From assembly GCA_026184775.1 (NCBI GenBank), contig JANCYW010000016.1, positions 1 to 64,000 on the forward strand: a stretch of 64,000 nt of DNA, given 5' to 3'. The notes beneath the pieces were generated by a model. The model was not told the DNA's origin. It was given only the letters and a program-made list of their open reading frames with translations, and ran no database searches. The first letter of the stretch is position 1; each line of letters opens with the position of its first letter. Below are positions 10,453 through 19,636 of the stretch, piece by piece. The DNA comes from Cyanidium caldarium (lineage: Eukaryota; Rhodophyta; Bangiophyceae; Cyanidiales; Cyanidiaceae). Made by a program: the position numbers and the translations under genes.

Positions 10453-12241
10453 GTCTCACCTGCACAAACGCCGTGGGGAGGACGAAAACGCAAGCACCGT
10501 CAAGCGTCTGCTGCAGTGTCAGATCACGAAGTGTGAGTACATACACAGCCGCAACAGCAATACCGTATTCAACCTGCCACGAATCACGTTGGCCATTCCG
10601 CACGGCGTTCCACACCCCGCCTATCCGTGTCGCCCTCGTCGAGGTTCTACAAAGTTGAATTCTGCACCTGCTTTAGCGCAACGCTCAGCGCGCGGGCGCC
10701 GCCGCACGACCAAACCTGACACTCTAATCTTATCATCATCGCGCACTGCAGTGCCCGAACGACCCACCGCACCGCAAACGAGGGCACTCTCCGCGGCCAA
10801 GCCCGCTCAGACGACTACGTGGCAACCGCGTATTTCGCCCAGTCCGGAGTAGAGTGTCTGGACTGACGAAGGACGCAGCGGGGTCACCTCGCGGGTCGCG
10901 TGACACGCACTGCGCGTTTTTGACTGATACGAAGGCGCTTTAGAGGCTACTCCTCTCCGGTACTGTCCTTCCCGTTGGATCTGCCCCCACCTGCCTTGAA
11001 GCAACGGAACGTGCACGAAAAATACCGCACCCCCTCGACCAGCTCCCGCAACCTCGCATCCTCCACCTCCACGGGCGCAGAATGCACCAGCCGCACATCC
11101 GAAAACCCGGCCTCCCGAATCAACCTTTGAAAGTCCTCCAAGCACAACGCGCCGCCCAAGCACTCCCCGTACAGCACCTTGTCCTGCCGCGCCGCCTCCG
11201 ACAGTTGGCGATCGCAGTAAATGTCCGAAAAGTAAAACTCGCCGCCCGCCCTCAGCACCCGGTACACCTCCGCAAACACGCGCGCCTTGTCCGGCGACAA
11301 GTTGCAGACGCAGTTGCTCACCACCAGATCCACCGACGCGTCCGCCACCCCCACCGGCTCCGTCGACCGCAGATCCTCAATGTACCCCTTCAGAAACTGC
11401 ACGTTGGACCGAGACGCATCCCCGAAAAACTTCTCCGCGTGGTACCCCACGTACCGCCGCGCCACCTCCAGCTGACTCTCCAACATATCCACCCCGATCA
11501 CCCGACCCGACTCGCCCACCAGCTTCGACGCCAGGAACACGTCGCGCCCAGTGCCGCAGCCCAGATCCAGCACCGTCAGGCCCGCAATAGACCTGTCCCC
11601 GGGTATTGGCGAGCCGCAGCCGTAAAACTTCGCCTGCACCTCGTCGGCCACCTCAGCCAGCACCGCCCGGTGACTCGCCGGCATCGCCTCCGCCGGGCAG
11701 CACGCCGTCGTCTTCAAGTCGGCCGACGTCTTCAGCGTCTGCGAGTAGTACTCCGCCACGCCCGCCACCACATCGTTGTTGTCTCGCTTCTCCCCACAAG
11801 GCGACTTGCACTCACACGGGCTCATGGCGAGTTTGCGGCGCGCGTCACCGTCCCTCGCTCTCGCCTGCGCCCCAATCGCCCGACGAACGCCGCGGCTCTC
11901 GGGTCGAGCGTTGCGGGCAGCGGCTCCTGACGAGCACACCGAGCAAGATGGGTAGGGAGATACATGGAAACCCTCACCTATCCCACTCTCATCCAGCCTT
12001 CCTACCCCTGCTCCCCCTTCACCGCTGCAGTCGCTCCCATCACCCACCCGTCTCCCGCCAGCGACCCCTCCTGACCTCGTCGCACAGTTTGGAGCCGCCG
12101 TCGCTCAACACCGCGACCCCGCACTCGACCCACGGCACGGTGTGGCCGGTGCGGTGACAACCGGTATTCTGACGCGGCCACCGAGGCCATGCACAGCGTA
12201 TCTGGTCGGTGTGTTGGTTACGGCGCCGGTGGCAGTGATCG
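10453..12241. repeat. 1,789-bp tandem duplication, copy 2 (arsM unit)
   Basis: Direct neighbour of copy 1 and about 99.7 % identical by eye. It is followed at 12242 by a third, diverged and truncated start of the same unit. Copy 1 is in turn preceded by a diverged tail. The pattern is that of unequal exchange between pre-existing short repeats. Confidence 0.95.
10947..11825 (-). CDS. arsM: Arsenite S-adenosylmethionine methyltransferase, copy 2
   Basis: The second 292-residue ArsM differs from its neighbour at one residue only, Arg248 to His, through one C-to-T change on the plus strand (9294 against 11083). That site is a CpG and lies away from the cysteines and the SAM motif. All catalytic cysteines are kept, so both genes should be active and the pair should mainly raise dosage. 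Having its own 5' and 3' flanks duplicated, it should carry the same promoter as copy 1. It lies about 0.6 kb from NAA15, where single-copy chromosome begins. Subtelomeric amplification of arsenic-detoxification genes fits life in metal-rich acidic springs. Confidence 0.93.
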   Translation of the reverse strand: MSPCECKSPCGEKRDNNDVVAGVAEYYSQTLKTSADLKTTACCPAEAMPASHRAVLAEVADEVQAKFYGCGSPIPGDRSIAGLTVLDLGCGTGRDVFLASKLVGESGRVIGVDMLESQLEVARRYVGYHAEKFFGDASRSNVQFLKGYIEDLRSTEPVGVADASVDLVVSNCVCNLSPDKARVFAEVYRVLRAGGEFYFSDIYCDRQLSEAARQDKVLYGECLGGALCLEDFQRLIREAGFSDVRLVHSAPVEVEDARLRELVEGVRYFSCTFRCFKAGGGRSNGKDSTGEE

Positions 12242-12606
12242 GTCTCACCTGAGGAAACGCCGTAGAGAGGACGAGAAGGCATGCATAGTCTAGCGTCTGC
12301 TGCAGTGTCTGATCATAGAGTGTGAATGGACACACAACCGCAACAGCAATACCGTATTCAACCTGCTGCGAATCGCTTTGGTCATTCTACACGGCACTCC
12401 ACACCCGGCCTATCTGTGCCTTCCTCCTTTTGGTGGCCCTGAAAGGAGGGAAGCGGCAGCACGTGACCGCGCATGTCAATGTATCGCCATCATCGAGCAT
12501 TGCAGAGCCCGAACAGCCGGAGACACGTGGTTTACACAGGACATCAACGGGTCTAGCTCGTCAACCGCGTGCGTTGCGCTTGCGGCTCACACAGAAGCGC
12601 CGGATA
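12242..12606. repeat. Diverged third start of the arsM repeat unit, then intergenic
   Basis: From 12242 to about 12420 the sequence matches the head of the 1,789-bp unit (8664 and 10453) with many substitutions and small indels, including the shared stretch CCGCAACAGCAATACCGTAT. After about 12430 similarity fades and nothing else is recognisable. It marks the centromere-side edge of the duplicated zone. Confidence 0.75.
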
Positions 12607-14934
12607 TTAATCCTCACTGGCAATGCTCTTCTGGCCTGATAAAGCCGGCGGCTGCAACGCGTCCGCCGTCATCACGCCCTGCGACACATCCACTCTCCGC
12701 CGCAGCGCCTCCACCTCCATCGTCAATACATCCCTCTCCTGCCCTCCCTTCCTATCCCACGCTCGCAGCAGCCGGCGTAACATCTCCAACGCCCCGGGCG
12801 TCAGCTCCCCCGTCGCCTGCGCCTCCCCGCACGCCGTGTACACCGCGTGCAGCGCCAGCACCCACTTCCCCCGCCGCAACGCCACCTCCAGCAACAGCTC
12901 CAGCACCGACTTCGGCACCGGCGTGTCCGCCGGCCACCGCTGCAACAGAGTCATCAGCAGCCGCTGTGCCTCCAGCAGCGGGTCCTCCACCCGCACCAGC
13001 TGCTCGCCGTCGGGATCGTCCTCTGCCCACTCCACCGATCCCGCCCTCTTGGCCGGCTTGCGCGCCTCCGACCCACCCCGGTGGTTGCCGGATGCCGTCA
13101 GTCGCAGCTGCGCCAGCCGTTGCAGCACCGCCTCGCCGCCCTCCTGCACTGCACAGTAGCACCGCACCGCGCCACACACCGCGCGCACATAGTGCTCGTG
13201 CGTGAACAGGCGATCTTGCCAGCGCACCGTGTCGATAAACGTGCCATGCGCCACCAGCTCCGCGTAGCGCGTCTCGCAGAACAGCTCGTCGCCGCGGAAA
13301 TCGTCAAAGTGCCGCAACACCGCCGTGTAGTTCTTCAGCGCCCGGTCTAATCGCTGCTCCCGCCAGTACGCGTCGCCGCGCGCCAACTCAAACCATATCA
13401 CCTGCAGATTGTACAGCGCCTGATTTGTGGGCAGCTCGCCGTCGTGCGTAAACGCCGCTATCAGCTCGGTGGCGCGCTCAATCTCCCCCGCCCGCAGCGC
13501 ATACTCCACGGTCAGCGAGTTGATGGCGCGGTCGCGCAGATCCAGCCGCCGCGCCGCATCCGCCGCCTCGTACGCCGGCCGGTACGCCCCACTGGCATAC
13601 AGTAGCCGGGCACGCGCCTCGTGGCACTCCAACGACTCTGGATGTCGTTCCAGAATCGCCAGTGCGCGTTCCCGATCGCCACTACGCCGGAACACGTGCT
13701 GCGCCTCCAGCAACGACAACGCCTCCGCGTGTCGGTGCTCGCGACGCCTTGCCTCCTGCAGATGCCGCTCGATGACGGCCACCTTGGCCTCGTCCCTGTA
13801 CAGCGGCTCCAGCACCGCAAATAACGACGGCACCGACGCCTCCAGAAAACGCTCCAGCATCTCGCCCGCCAGCGCATCCAACTCTGCGTCATCCGCCGGC
13901 AGGTGCTCCAGCAGTCCGCGACAGCACGCCAGCGGCGCCAGCCGCCACTGAGCCTCCGACTCCCTACACGCAGCCGCCACCTGCCGATACAAACTCGCCG
14001 TGTCCACCTCCGGCGACACACACCGCCGCAAGCCCTCAAAATAGGCGGCATTCTCCGGAAACACTCGCAGCAACGCCCGATAACAGCGCTCAGCGTCCGC
14101 CACCCGCTCCAACTGCTCGTACAGCCGCGCCACCCGCTCCAGCACCACCGACGCATACTGCTCCGGATGCTTTTCGTAGCGCTCCACGCACGCCCGTTTG
14201 CGCGCCGCATCGTCGCAGCATTCGGCAAACCGTAGTCGCAGCTCCAGCAGGTGCACCCGCTCGGTGTGCACCTCCCGATCGCCCGCCAGCTCGCGCACCG
14301 CCGCCTGCTTGGCACTAGCGCGATCCCACGCATCCAGCGTCTGCAGCGCCTCCTCATGCCGGTCCAACAGGTGGTTGATGATGGCCAGTGTCATCCAGTG
14401 ACTCTGCGCCCCCGCCCGCAACTGCACCACCTGCACCAGCCGCTGCTGCGTGGCCAGCGCCCCCTCCAGCTCCCGCAGGTGCAGCTGAATAGCCACCAGC
14501 TCCCGCAGCGCGTCCACCGCATCCGGCTCCAGTCGCACCACCTGCTGGTACGCCTTGCCCGCCTCGCGCAACTCCTGACCCTGCCGGTGCATCAGCGCCA
14601 GCATCCGCCACGCGTACGACGAACGCACGTCCTGCCGCAGCGCACGGTGCACCAGCGCGTGCGCCTCCTCCCGCTGACCCATACCCGCCAGCACCAACGC
14701 TCGCAACGCCAACGTCTCCCCATGATCCGGCACCCGTCGCAAGATCTGATCGCTTATCTTCAGCGCCTTTTTCAGCTGCCGCGTGTCGTGCAACCGCGCG
14801 GCCTGCTCGAACAGCGCCTTCTCCTTGGGCGGCAACGCTTCTTTCCGGTGTTGCCCATCGCCACCCGCATCCCTTTTCAGGTGGTCACCGGCCGAGTGAC
14901 CACGCCCGGAGGCCGCTGCCGAGCGGCGCGTCAT
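12607..14934 (-). CDS. NAA15: NatA auxiliary subunit (NAA15/NAT1), TPR protein
   Basis: The 775-residue protein is the ribosome-anchoring scaffold of N-terminal acetyltransferase A; it holds the catalytic NAA10 and acetylates Ser/Ala/Thr N-termini on nascent chains. The N-terminal part is characteristic: a [19 protein letters not shown]-like opening, then [10 protein letters not shown] and a string of TPR helices with the family's G-E-T-L-A-L-R and Y-A-W-R-M words. Further TPR-like helices run to about residue 620. Human NAA15 has 866 residues, so this form is slightly short. I took the ATG at 14934; the frame remains open upstream but without an ATG. It is transcribed divergently from eS30 across about 200 bp. 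Confidence 0.9.
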   Translation of the reverse strand: MTRRSAAASGRGHSAGDHLKRDAGGDGQHRKEALPPKEKALFEQAARLHDTRQLKKALKISDQILRRVPDHGETLALRALVLAGMGQREEAHALVHRALRQDVRSSYAWRMLALMHRQGQELREAGKAYQQVVRLEPDAVDALRELVAIQLHLRELEGALATQQRLVQVVQLRAGAQSHWMTLAIINHLLDRHEEALQTLDAWDRASAKQAAVRELAGDREVHTERVHLLELRLRFAECCDDAARKRACVERYEKHPEQYASVVLERVARLYEQLERVADAERCYRALLRVFPENAAYFEGLRRCVSPEVDTASLYRQVAAACRESEAQWRLAPLACCRGLLEHLPADDAELDALAGEMLERFLEASVPSLFAVLEPLYRDEAKVAVIERHLQEARRREHRHAEALSLLEAQHVFRRSGDRERALAILERHPESLECHEARARLLYASGAYRPAYEAADAARRLDLRDRAINSLTVEYALRAGEIERATELIAAFTHDGELPTNQALYNLQVIWFELARGDAYWREQRLDRALKNYTAVLRHFDDFRGDELFCETRYAELVAHGTFIDTVRWQDRLFTHEHYVRAVCGAVRCYCAVQEGGEAVLQRLAQLRLTASGNHRGGSEARKPAKRAGSVEWAEDDPDGEQLVRVEDPLLEAQRLLMTLLQRWPADTPVPKSVLELLLEVALRRGKWVLALHAVYTACGEAQATGELTPGALEMLRRLLRAWDRKGGQERDVLTMEVEALRRRVDVSQGVMTADALQPPALSGQKSIASED

Positions 14935-15134
14935 GGCGCCCCTGCGGAACGCTCTCCACACGCCTGCCCACACGACGCGCGGTGGTCTGCGCGCGTCCAC
15001 CGATCGACCGATCGATCGATCGACCGCGTTCGTCGGCGGCGGACGCGCCGTCGTCGCTGCCGTCCGTGCGCTGCCCTGCTCCCGCTCGCTCAGCTCCTCC
15101 ACACACACACACTCTCTCTCTCTGTCGTCTATTC
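14935..15134. promoter_or_regulatory. Divergent promoter region NAA15 / eS30
   Basis: 200 bp between the two start codons must hold both promoters. It contains repeated CGATCGATCGACC words (15000-15020) and a (CA)n(CT)n tract just before the eS30 ATG; the CT-rich stretch is pyrimidine-rich as in many ribosomal-protein mRNA leaders. No TATA box is evident. Confidence 0.45.
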
Positions 15135-15323
15135 ATGGGCAAGGTGCACGGATCGCTAGCGCGCGCGGGAAAAGTCAAGGCGCAGACGCCCAAGGTGGCC
15201 AAGCAGGAGAAGATCAAGAGGCCGCGGGGGCGCGCCAACCTGCGGGCCAAGTATGTGCGACGGTTCGTGAAAGTGGTGGCCGGCCCGGGACGCAAGAAGG
15301 GACCGAACGCGCAGTCGGTGTGA
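15135..15323 (+). CDS. RPS30: 40S ribosomal protein eS30
   Basis: 62 residues beginning [13 protein letters not shown], with the family hallmarks [10 protein letters not shown], a central RGRA segment, YVRRFVKVV and a C-terminal KKGPNAQ. It is a small basic protein of the 40S subunit near the A-site. In animals it is made as a fusion to the ubiquitin-like FUBI; here the ATG directly precedes the mature sequence, as in yeast and plants. An AATAAA hexamer at 15414-15419 is about 90 bp after the stop and could be its polyadenylation signal. Confidence 0.97.
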   Translation: MGKVHGSLARAGKVKAQTPKVAKQEKIKRPRGRANLRAKYVRRFVKVVAGPGRKKGPNAQSV

Positions 15324-15416
15324 TGGGCGTGCGAGTCGATGAAAGGCTGGACAGGTTTATGGAGGGTCCGTGTGCGGACGCTGCAGGTTGCATGCGTGGG
15401 AGGTTCGGCGTCGCAA

Positions 15417-15593
15417 TAAACGTACACGTTGGTGATGGTGCGGTCGGCCGCGCCGCTACACCAGATCGTCACACAGCCACTGCAGGTTATTTTGTGGTGA
15501 TCGCGCAGCCACCTCTCGGGGCGGGGCGGGGCATCACCCTAAACGTACACGTTGGTGATGGTGCGGTCGGCCGCGCCGCTACACCAGATCGTC
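15417..15593. repeat. Direct repeat copying the 3' end of the adjacent gene
   Basis: A 54-bp sequence starting TAAACGTACACGTTGGTGAT occurs at 15417-15470 and again, identical, at 15540-15593, 123 bp later. The second copy includes the last four codons and stop of the N-formylglutamate amidohydrolase gene (15579-15593), so the first copy is a detached duplicate of that gene end inside the eS30 3' flank. Confidence 0.9.
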
Positions 15594-16907
15594 GTTCGGT
15601 CGGTGCGGGTTGTTCTTCCCGCGATCATGCTCCCACTTTTCGGGGTGCGGACGCGGCGCCGGCTCGTCGTCCTCGTCGTCGTTCGAGTCGGGATCGGACT
15701 CTTCGCCCGGACCGCCGGCATCGCCCAGCAGGCCGTTGCCGCCGTGCAGCAGCAGGCTCTTGGAGAGGTGCACGCCCTCGTTGCGCAGTCGGCGCGCCAC
15801 CGACGGCATCATCGCATCGGTACCGTCCACGACGTCGCCACGGCCGATAGGTCGGCGTCGCATCGATAACGCCCGCTGTGTGGTCCACTGCGCCACCTGC
15901 GCATACACCCGCTCCAACGATTCCAGCACCCGCTCGTACCGGCCGTCGCTGAAACACTCCACGCGCTCCTCGTCCAAATACAGCGCCCGATTCATCTCCA
16001 CCTGCAGACAGTGCACCCCGTCGCGGGGCGCTCCAAACCGCCGCAGAACGCCAGCACCGGCGTACGGCTTGTTGACGCTCACACTCCACCCCTCATCCTC
16101 CAGCGCCCGCACCACCATCTCGGTAAACTCCGGCTCGCAGGCGCTGCCGCGCAAGTCGCCCACCACAAAGTCGGGCCGCGTCGCTCCGGCCCCGTCGGGC
16201 GTCATGGCGTTGCCGTGCGACTTCATCGAGTGAAAGTCAATGTGGTACGCCACGCCAAACTCGCTGTGGAGCGCGTCAATGGTGTGCGACAGCAGCGCCA
16301 GGTACGGCTCGTAGTAGGCGGAGATGCGCGCGTGCACCTCCGCCACCGTCAGTCGGGTGTCCGGCGCATACACCGGCACGCCCGGAATGACATAACGCCG
16401 CAGCAGACCGAGGCCGCGCGCGGTCTTCTCCGACGGACGCACCGGGTACGGCCACGGCGACGCCAACAGCGCCGGGTCGATGTCGTTCTCGTGCCGGTTC
16501 ACGTCAATATACGTGCGCGGAAACAGCGCCGCAATGATGGACGCGCCGTACTTGAGCGCCGGCGCAATCAGCCGGTCGACGTACGCATCCTCGCCGCGCC
16601 GCAGCCGCACAAACTCCGGCGCGAACCGAAAGTCCCTCGGGTAGATCCGCCCCGAGTGCGGCGAGTCCAACAACAGCGGCACCCGCGCCCGCCGCGACGA
16701 CGGCGTCATCGCGCCCGGCTGCAAGTACACCGCCACGTGCGCATCCTGTTTACGCTCGCTGACGTCGTTAACCGCCGTCGCCGTCGTCAGCGCACTCGGC
16801 ACCACCCCGTTCACCGGCACCACCGCGTGATCTGCACCCGCCAATCGTATAGCATCCACCCGAATCCAGTCAAACGAGCCGTGCACCACCGGCACCACCG
16901 TACGCAT
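15579..16907 (-). CDS. N-formylglutamate amidohydrolase family protein
   Basis: 442 residues with a clean ATG. The family (FGase, PF05013) hydrolyses N-formylglutamate to formate and glutamate in bacterial histidine breakdown, and related members act on other N-acyl amino acids. Supporting motifs are LLLDSPHSGRIYP near residue 80, a zinc-type RGEDAYVDRLI, FPRTYIDVNRHENDID, and the strongly diagnostic HIDFHSMKSHGNA. The C-terminal 60 residues are acidic and low-complexity, absent from bacterial enzymes. This family is mainly prokaryotic, so an origin by transfer is possible. No other Hut gene is in the window, so substrate and pathway are uncertain. Confidence 0.85.
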   Translation of the reverse strand: MRTVVPVVHGSFDWIRVDAIRLAGADHAVVPVNGVVPSALTTATAVNDVSERKQDAHVAVYLQPGAMTPSSRRARVPLLLDSPHSGRIYPRDFRFAPEFVRLRRGEDAYVDRLIAPALKYGASIIAALFPRTYIDVNRHENDIDPALLASPWPYPVRPSEKTARGLGLLRRYVIPGVPVYAPDTRLTVAEVHARISAYYEPYLALLSHTIDALHSEFGVAYHIDFHSMKSHGNAMTPDGAGATRPDFVVGDLRGSACEPEFTEMVVRALEDEGWSVSVNKPYAGAGVLRRFGAPRDGVHCLQVEMNRALYLDEERVECFSDGRYERVLESLERVYAQVAQWTTQRALSMRRRPIGRGDVVDGTDAMMPSVARRLRNEGVHLSKSLLLHGGNGLLGDAGGPGEESDPDSNDDEDDEPAPRPHPEKWEHDRGKNNPHRPNDDLV

Positions 16908-16932
16908 CGCGCCTCAACGAAGAAAAAAAAGC

Positions 16933-17081
16933 GGGGCTAGCGGAGACTCGAACTCCTGGTCGCTCGCGCACGGCGAGCACGGACCTCTCGCACGCTCTCG
17001 AACGGGGCACACCCACCGCGCGATGCGTGTAAGCCCGTTCGACGACCCGAAGCGAGAATCATACCCCTAGACCACTAGCCC
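16933..17081 (-). tRNA. tRNA-Pro(CGG) with two introns
   Basis: Read on the minus strand, a 7-bp acceptor stem (GGGCTAG with CTAGCCC), discriminator C, a D-arm with GGTCTAGGGGTATGATTC, and an anticodon stem CTCGC/GCGAG with loop TT-CGG-GT identify tRNA-Pro. A 53-nt insert at about 17045-16993 sits at the canonical site 3' of base 37 and folds as a hairpin closed by CGAACGGG/CCCGTTCG. A second 24-nt insert at about 16980-16957, with its own GCTCGC/GCGAGC hairpin, interrupts the T-stem between positions 49 and 50. Removing both gives a 72-nt cloverleaf with a perfect T-stem CGGAG/CTCCG and loop TTCGAGT. Exact intron 1 ends are ambiguous by one base. Confidence 0.88.
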
Positions 17082-17219
17082 GCGTCGACGAACGATGGCG
17101 CGCCCGAATCGATTATAAAGCGATGGGGGAGGGCGTTTCTGCGGAGCGCAGCAGGGTGTGGGGCGGCATCGCTCGGAAATATTTACACACACACACACAC
17201 ACGCACACAGTTCTCTCGT

Positions 17220-18485
17220 TCACTTTCGGCAGCCGCCTTCGCCACGCTGCGTGATCCACTCGGGTGCACCCGACTGTCGCGGCCGTAGCAGCTGCGCGGT
17301 ATCCGCGTGGTTAGGGGTACACTCCTCTTCCGGGTCCGGATCGCTGGATCCGGCGTCGAAATCACCCCCTAATAACGACGCCAGCAACTGTAACAAGGTG
17401 TGCACATCATGCAAGTGTCCCGAATTCTGTTGGCGGCGCCGATCCATCTCCGGCCACTGTTCGCGCGGGGTGTACTGGCGGCTGCGGTCAGCCAGCACCA
17501 CCGCATTCTCATCGTCGCGGGCGCTCATGCCCAACACCCAGCTGAGGCGTTTGCCCCAGCCGCGAGCGTACAGCAGCGGCTGGTCAAGGGCCTCCTCGCA
17601 GGCGTCGGCGTGCACCCAGCGCTCCAGGGTGTCGCTCCAAAATTCGGTCCACACGTGGTCCTCGCAATCGAACACCATGCGCACCCGCTCCACCCCGCAC
17701 ACGCGCAGCGCCAGGGTGAACGCCTGCGCCCACTCGCCACAGCGACCGCAACGACTCGCCGTCAACAAATGGGCGGCGTCGTTGTAGCGCGCAAAGCGTG
17801 TCTGACCTGGACAGCCGGCGGCACAGCGATAAAGCTCCACCGTCCCGGCCAGCGCTTGCGCCTCTTGTGCATTCGGTGCATCCACACCGGCGCCCACCGT
17901 ATCGCCGCCACAACTGCGGCACGGCGGTCGCTGCACCCATCGAAAGTGCTCGCGCTTGAACCAGCGCAGTGCCGCTGCCACCCGCGCTGCCGTCCCACAG
18001 ACATCGGCCACCGCAAATGCCCCCTCCCCACCCGACACCGCCGCATGCGCCAACCGCGCATCCGCCTCCGCCACCAGTCGCGTCACCGGCACCGTACCCA
18101 GCGCCCGCACGCGCGCCGCCGCCTCCGCCCCCGTCGCCCGCAGCGCTATCGCATACTCGCCCAGCACGCGCCGCATCAACGCCAGTGGCCGCCCGCCGCA
18201 CCGCTCCACCAACACCAACATCCCACCCGATACCATTCGGCGCTGCTCCTCCAACGCATCCAACACCGGCACCATCGCCTCCACCGCCTGTACCTCCGCC
18301 CGCACCTCCGCCAACCGCACCGCACCGCCCCCACCGATCCACAGCAACAGCTGCTCCGCCGGCGCTATCGCCGTCCGCCGCGCCAACACCTCTCGAAACT
18401 CCCTCAACGACACACTGGCATCGCGCACCTCCTCATCAAACTCCATCACTTGCCCTCGGTGCCATATTCGTACCGGCAGCGCCAT
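17220..18485 (-). CDS. PNG1: Peptide:N-glycanase (PNGase), cytosolic
   Basis: The 421-residue enzyme cleaves N-glycans from misfolded glycoproteins exported from the ER, before proteasomal degradation. The transglutaminase-fold core is clear: the Cys-His-Asp triad is C249 (in RCGRCGEWA), H277 (in DHVWTE) and D294 (in WVHADACEEA), followed by PLLYARGWGKRLSWVLGMS, typical of the family. Two CxxC-like pairs upstream (CRSCG and CAAGC, about 185-215) are the zinc ligands. The N-terminal 80 residues resemble a ubiquitin-like fold, unlike the PUB domain of animals. The C-terminal tail is short and acidic; the mannose-binding PAW domain is absent. It is transcribed divergently from the MUB gene. Confidence 0.92.
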   Translation of the reverse strand: MALPVRIWHRGQVMEFDEEVRDASVSLREFREVLARRTAIAPAEQLLLWIGGGGAVRLAEVRAEVQAVEAMVPVLDALEEQRRMVSGGMLVLVERCGGRPLALMRRVLGEYAIALRATGAEAAARVRALGTVPVTRLVAEADARLAHAAVSGGEGAFAVADVCGTAARVAAALRWFKREHFRWVQRPPCRSCGGDTVGAGVDAPNAQEAQALAGTVELYRCAAGCPGQTRFARYNDAAHLLTASRCGRCGEWAQAFTLALRVCGVERVRMVFDCEDHVWTEFWSDTLERWVHADACEEALDQPLLYARGWGKRLSWVLGMSARDDENAVVLADRSRQYTPREQWPEMDRRRQQNSGHLHDVHTLLQLLASLLGGDFDAGSSDPDPEEECTPNHADTAQLLRPRQSGAPEWITQRGEGGCRK

Positions 18486-18810
18486 GCCACCCTACCCACC
18501 ATGCCCCTCTTTGACTGACCCCATGCCTGTCTCCGCCGTGCCTCCCACCCGCCCCCTCGTCTCTCCATCCGACCGACCGATCGGTGCGGCGGCGCGAGAC
18601 CCGGAGGACGCTCCGATGGGGTGTTGTTGTTGCTGCTGCGCACGCGTGTGAAAGAACAAGCGACAAGGGTGCCGAAAACCGCACTGCGTGGAACAGCTCT
18701 GTCTAGGGCTGGGCGGGCGCTAGACTGGACGGTGCGAGGACCGCCAACGGTGTGGAACGGGCGACTTGAACAGAGGCGTTGCGGTGTCGTCGCCGGGAAC
18801 GACTGCATCG
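18486..18810. promoter_or_regulatory. Divergent intergenic region PNGase / MUB-like gene
   Basis: 325 bp between two start codons, so it should contain both promoters. It has a short TTGTTGTTGCTGCTGC run near 18625 and CGATCGGTC words. I see no TATA box and no RNA gene. Confidence 0.4.
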
Positions 18811-19563
18811 ATGGCGGAGGTGGCTGACGGGCCAGTGCGGCCGTTGCTGGCAGAGGCCACCGGGGAAACGTCCCCGACCACCACGGATACATTGGATGGG
18901 TCGACGAGGGCGGAGTGGCGCGAGGACGTGGTGAGTGCAGACGACCTGGGCAGCGACCGAATCGGCAGCGAGGGCGAGGTGGACACCTGCACGCTGCGCT
19001 TCCTGACCAGCACCAGTCGGGCCTTCAAGGTGACCTTCCCGGCATACGCGTCGGTGAAGCAGGTGAAGCACGCGCTGGTGGGGTTGCAGCCGACGGAGTT
19101 GGAGGAGCACCAGCGGGAGCTCGGAGAGCCATCGGTGCGGCGCAGTCGGGATATTCGGTTATTGTATCTGGGGAACGTGTTGGGCGACGAGGATACACTG
19201 CTGGAGTGCGGATTCCGCGCCGATGAAGTACTGACGGTACACGTTGTGGTGCGGCGGGGGAAGGCGTCGACCGCCGGCGACGCGACGGGCGCTGCGGATG
19301 CCAAGGCCAAGGCGGCAGCAGTAACAGAGGCGCGACAGGCGACGGCCAATGGCCGCCTGCATCCCTCGGGGCGCGGCATTCCCTGTTGCGCCGGGGTGCA
19401 GCGCAGCGAACACGACACCGGCGAGCGGGTGCGGTGCGTGCGGCCGCCGAGAGGTGCCGCCTCTCGAACTTCACGACAATCCAGCGGGCACAGTGCGCGC
19501 GGCAGCACCACCGCCCCCGCCCCCACATCCACCAATCCGTGTGGCGCCTGCGCGGTCATGTGA
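18811..19563 (+). CDS. Membrane-anchored ubiquitin-fold protein (MUB/UBL3-like), CAAX-tailed
   Basis: 250 residues. A ubiquitin-like fold at about 58-145 has the MUB/UBL3 features: a TLRFLTSTSR first strand, KVTFPAYASVKQVK helix entry, a DIRLLYLGNVLGDEDTL segment and the closing TVHVVV that matches the THVVVQP end of UBL3. The protein ends in Cys-Ala-Val-Met, a CAAX box suited to farnesylation, so it should attach to membranes by a prenyl group, as MUBs do. MUB proteins recruit E2 enzymes to the plasma membrane, and UBL3 sorts cargo to vesicles. Plant and animal forms have about 117-120 residues; here there is an N-terminal acidic extension and a 100-residue low-complexity linker before the CAAX. 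The start used is the ATG, since the open frame begins at TTG. Confidence 0.85.
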   Translation: MAEVADGPVRPLLAEATGETSPTTTDTLDGSTRAEWREDVVSADDLGSDRIGSEGEVDTCTLRFLTSTSRAFKVTFPAYASVKQVKHALVGLQPTELEEHQRELGEPSVRRSRDIRLLYLGNVLGDEDTLLECGFRADEVLTVHVVVRRGKASTAGDATGAADAKAKAAAVTEARQATANGRLHPSGRGIPCCAGVQRSEHDTGERVRCVRPPRGAASRTSRQSSGHSARGSTTAPAPTSTNPCGACAVM

Positions 19564-19636
19564 CGCACACACGGACCAGCGCGCACGCGCCCATCGACTC
19601 CCCACCCTCAACCGCTCTCTGCGCATTCCTGGCTTT

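Noticed and set aside
9338-11930. Plus-strand frames opposite both arsM genes
   Set aside because: Arg/His/Leu-rich shadows of ArsM, identical in both copies only because the DNA is duplicated.
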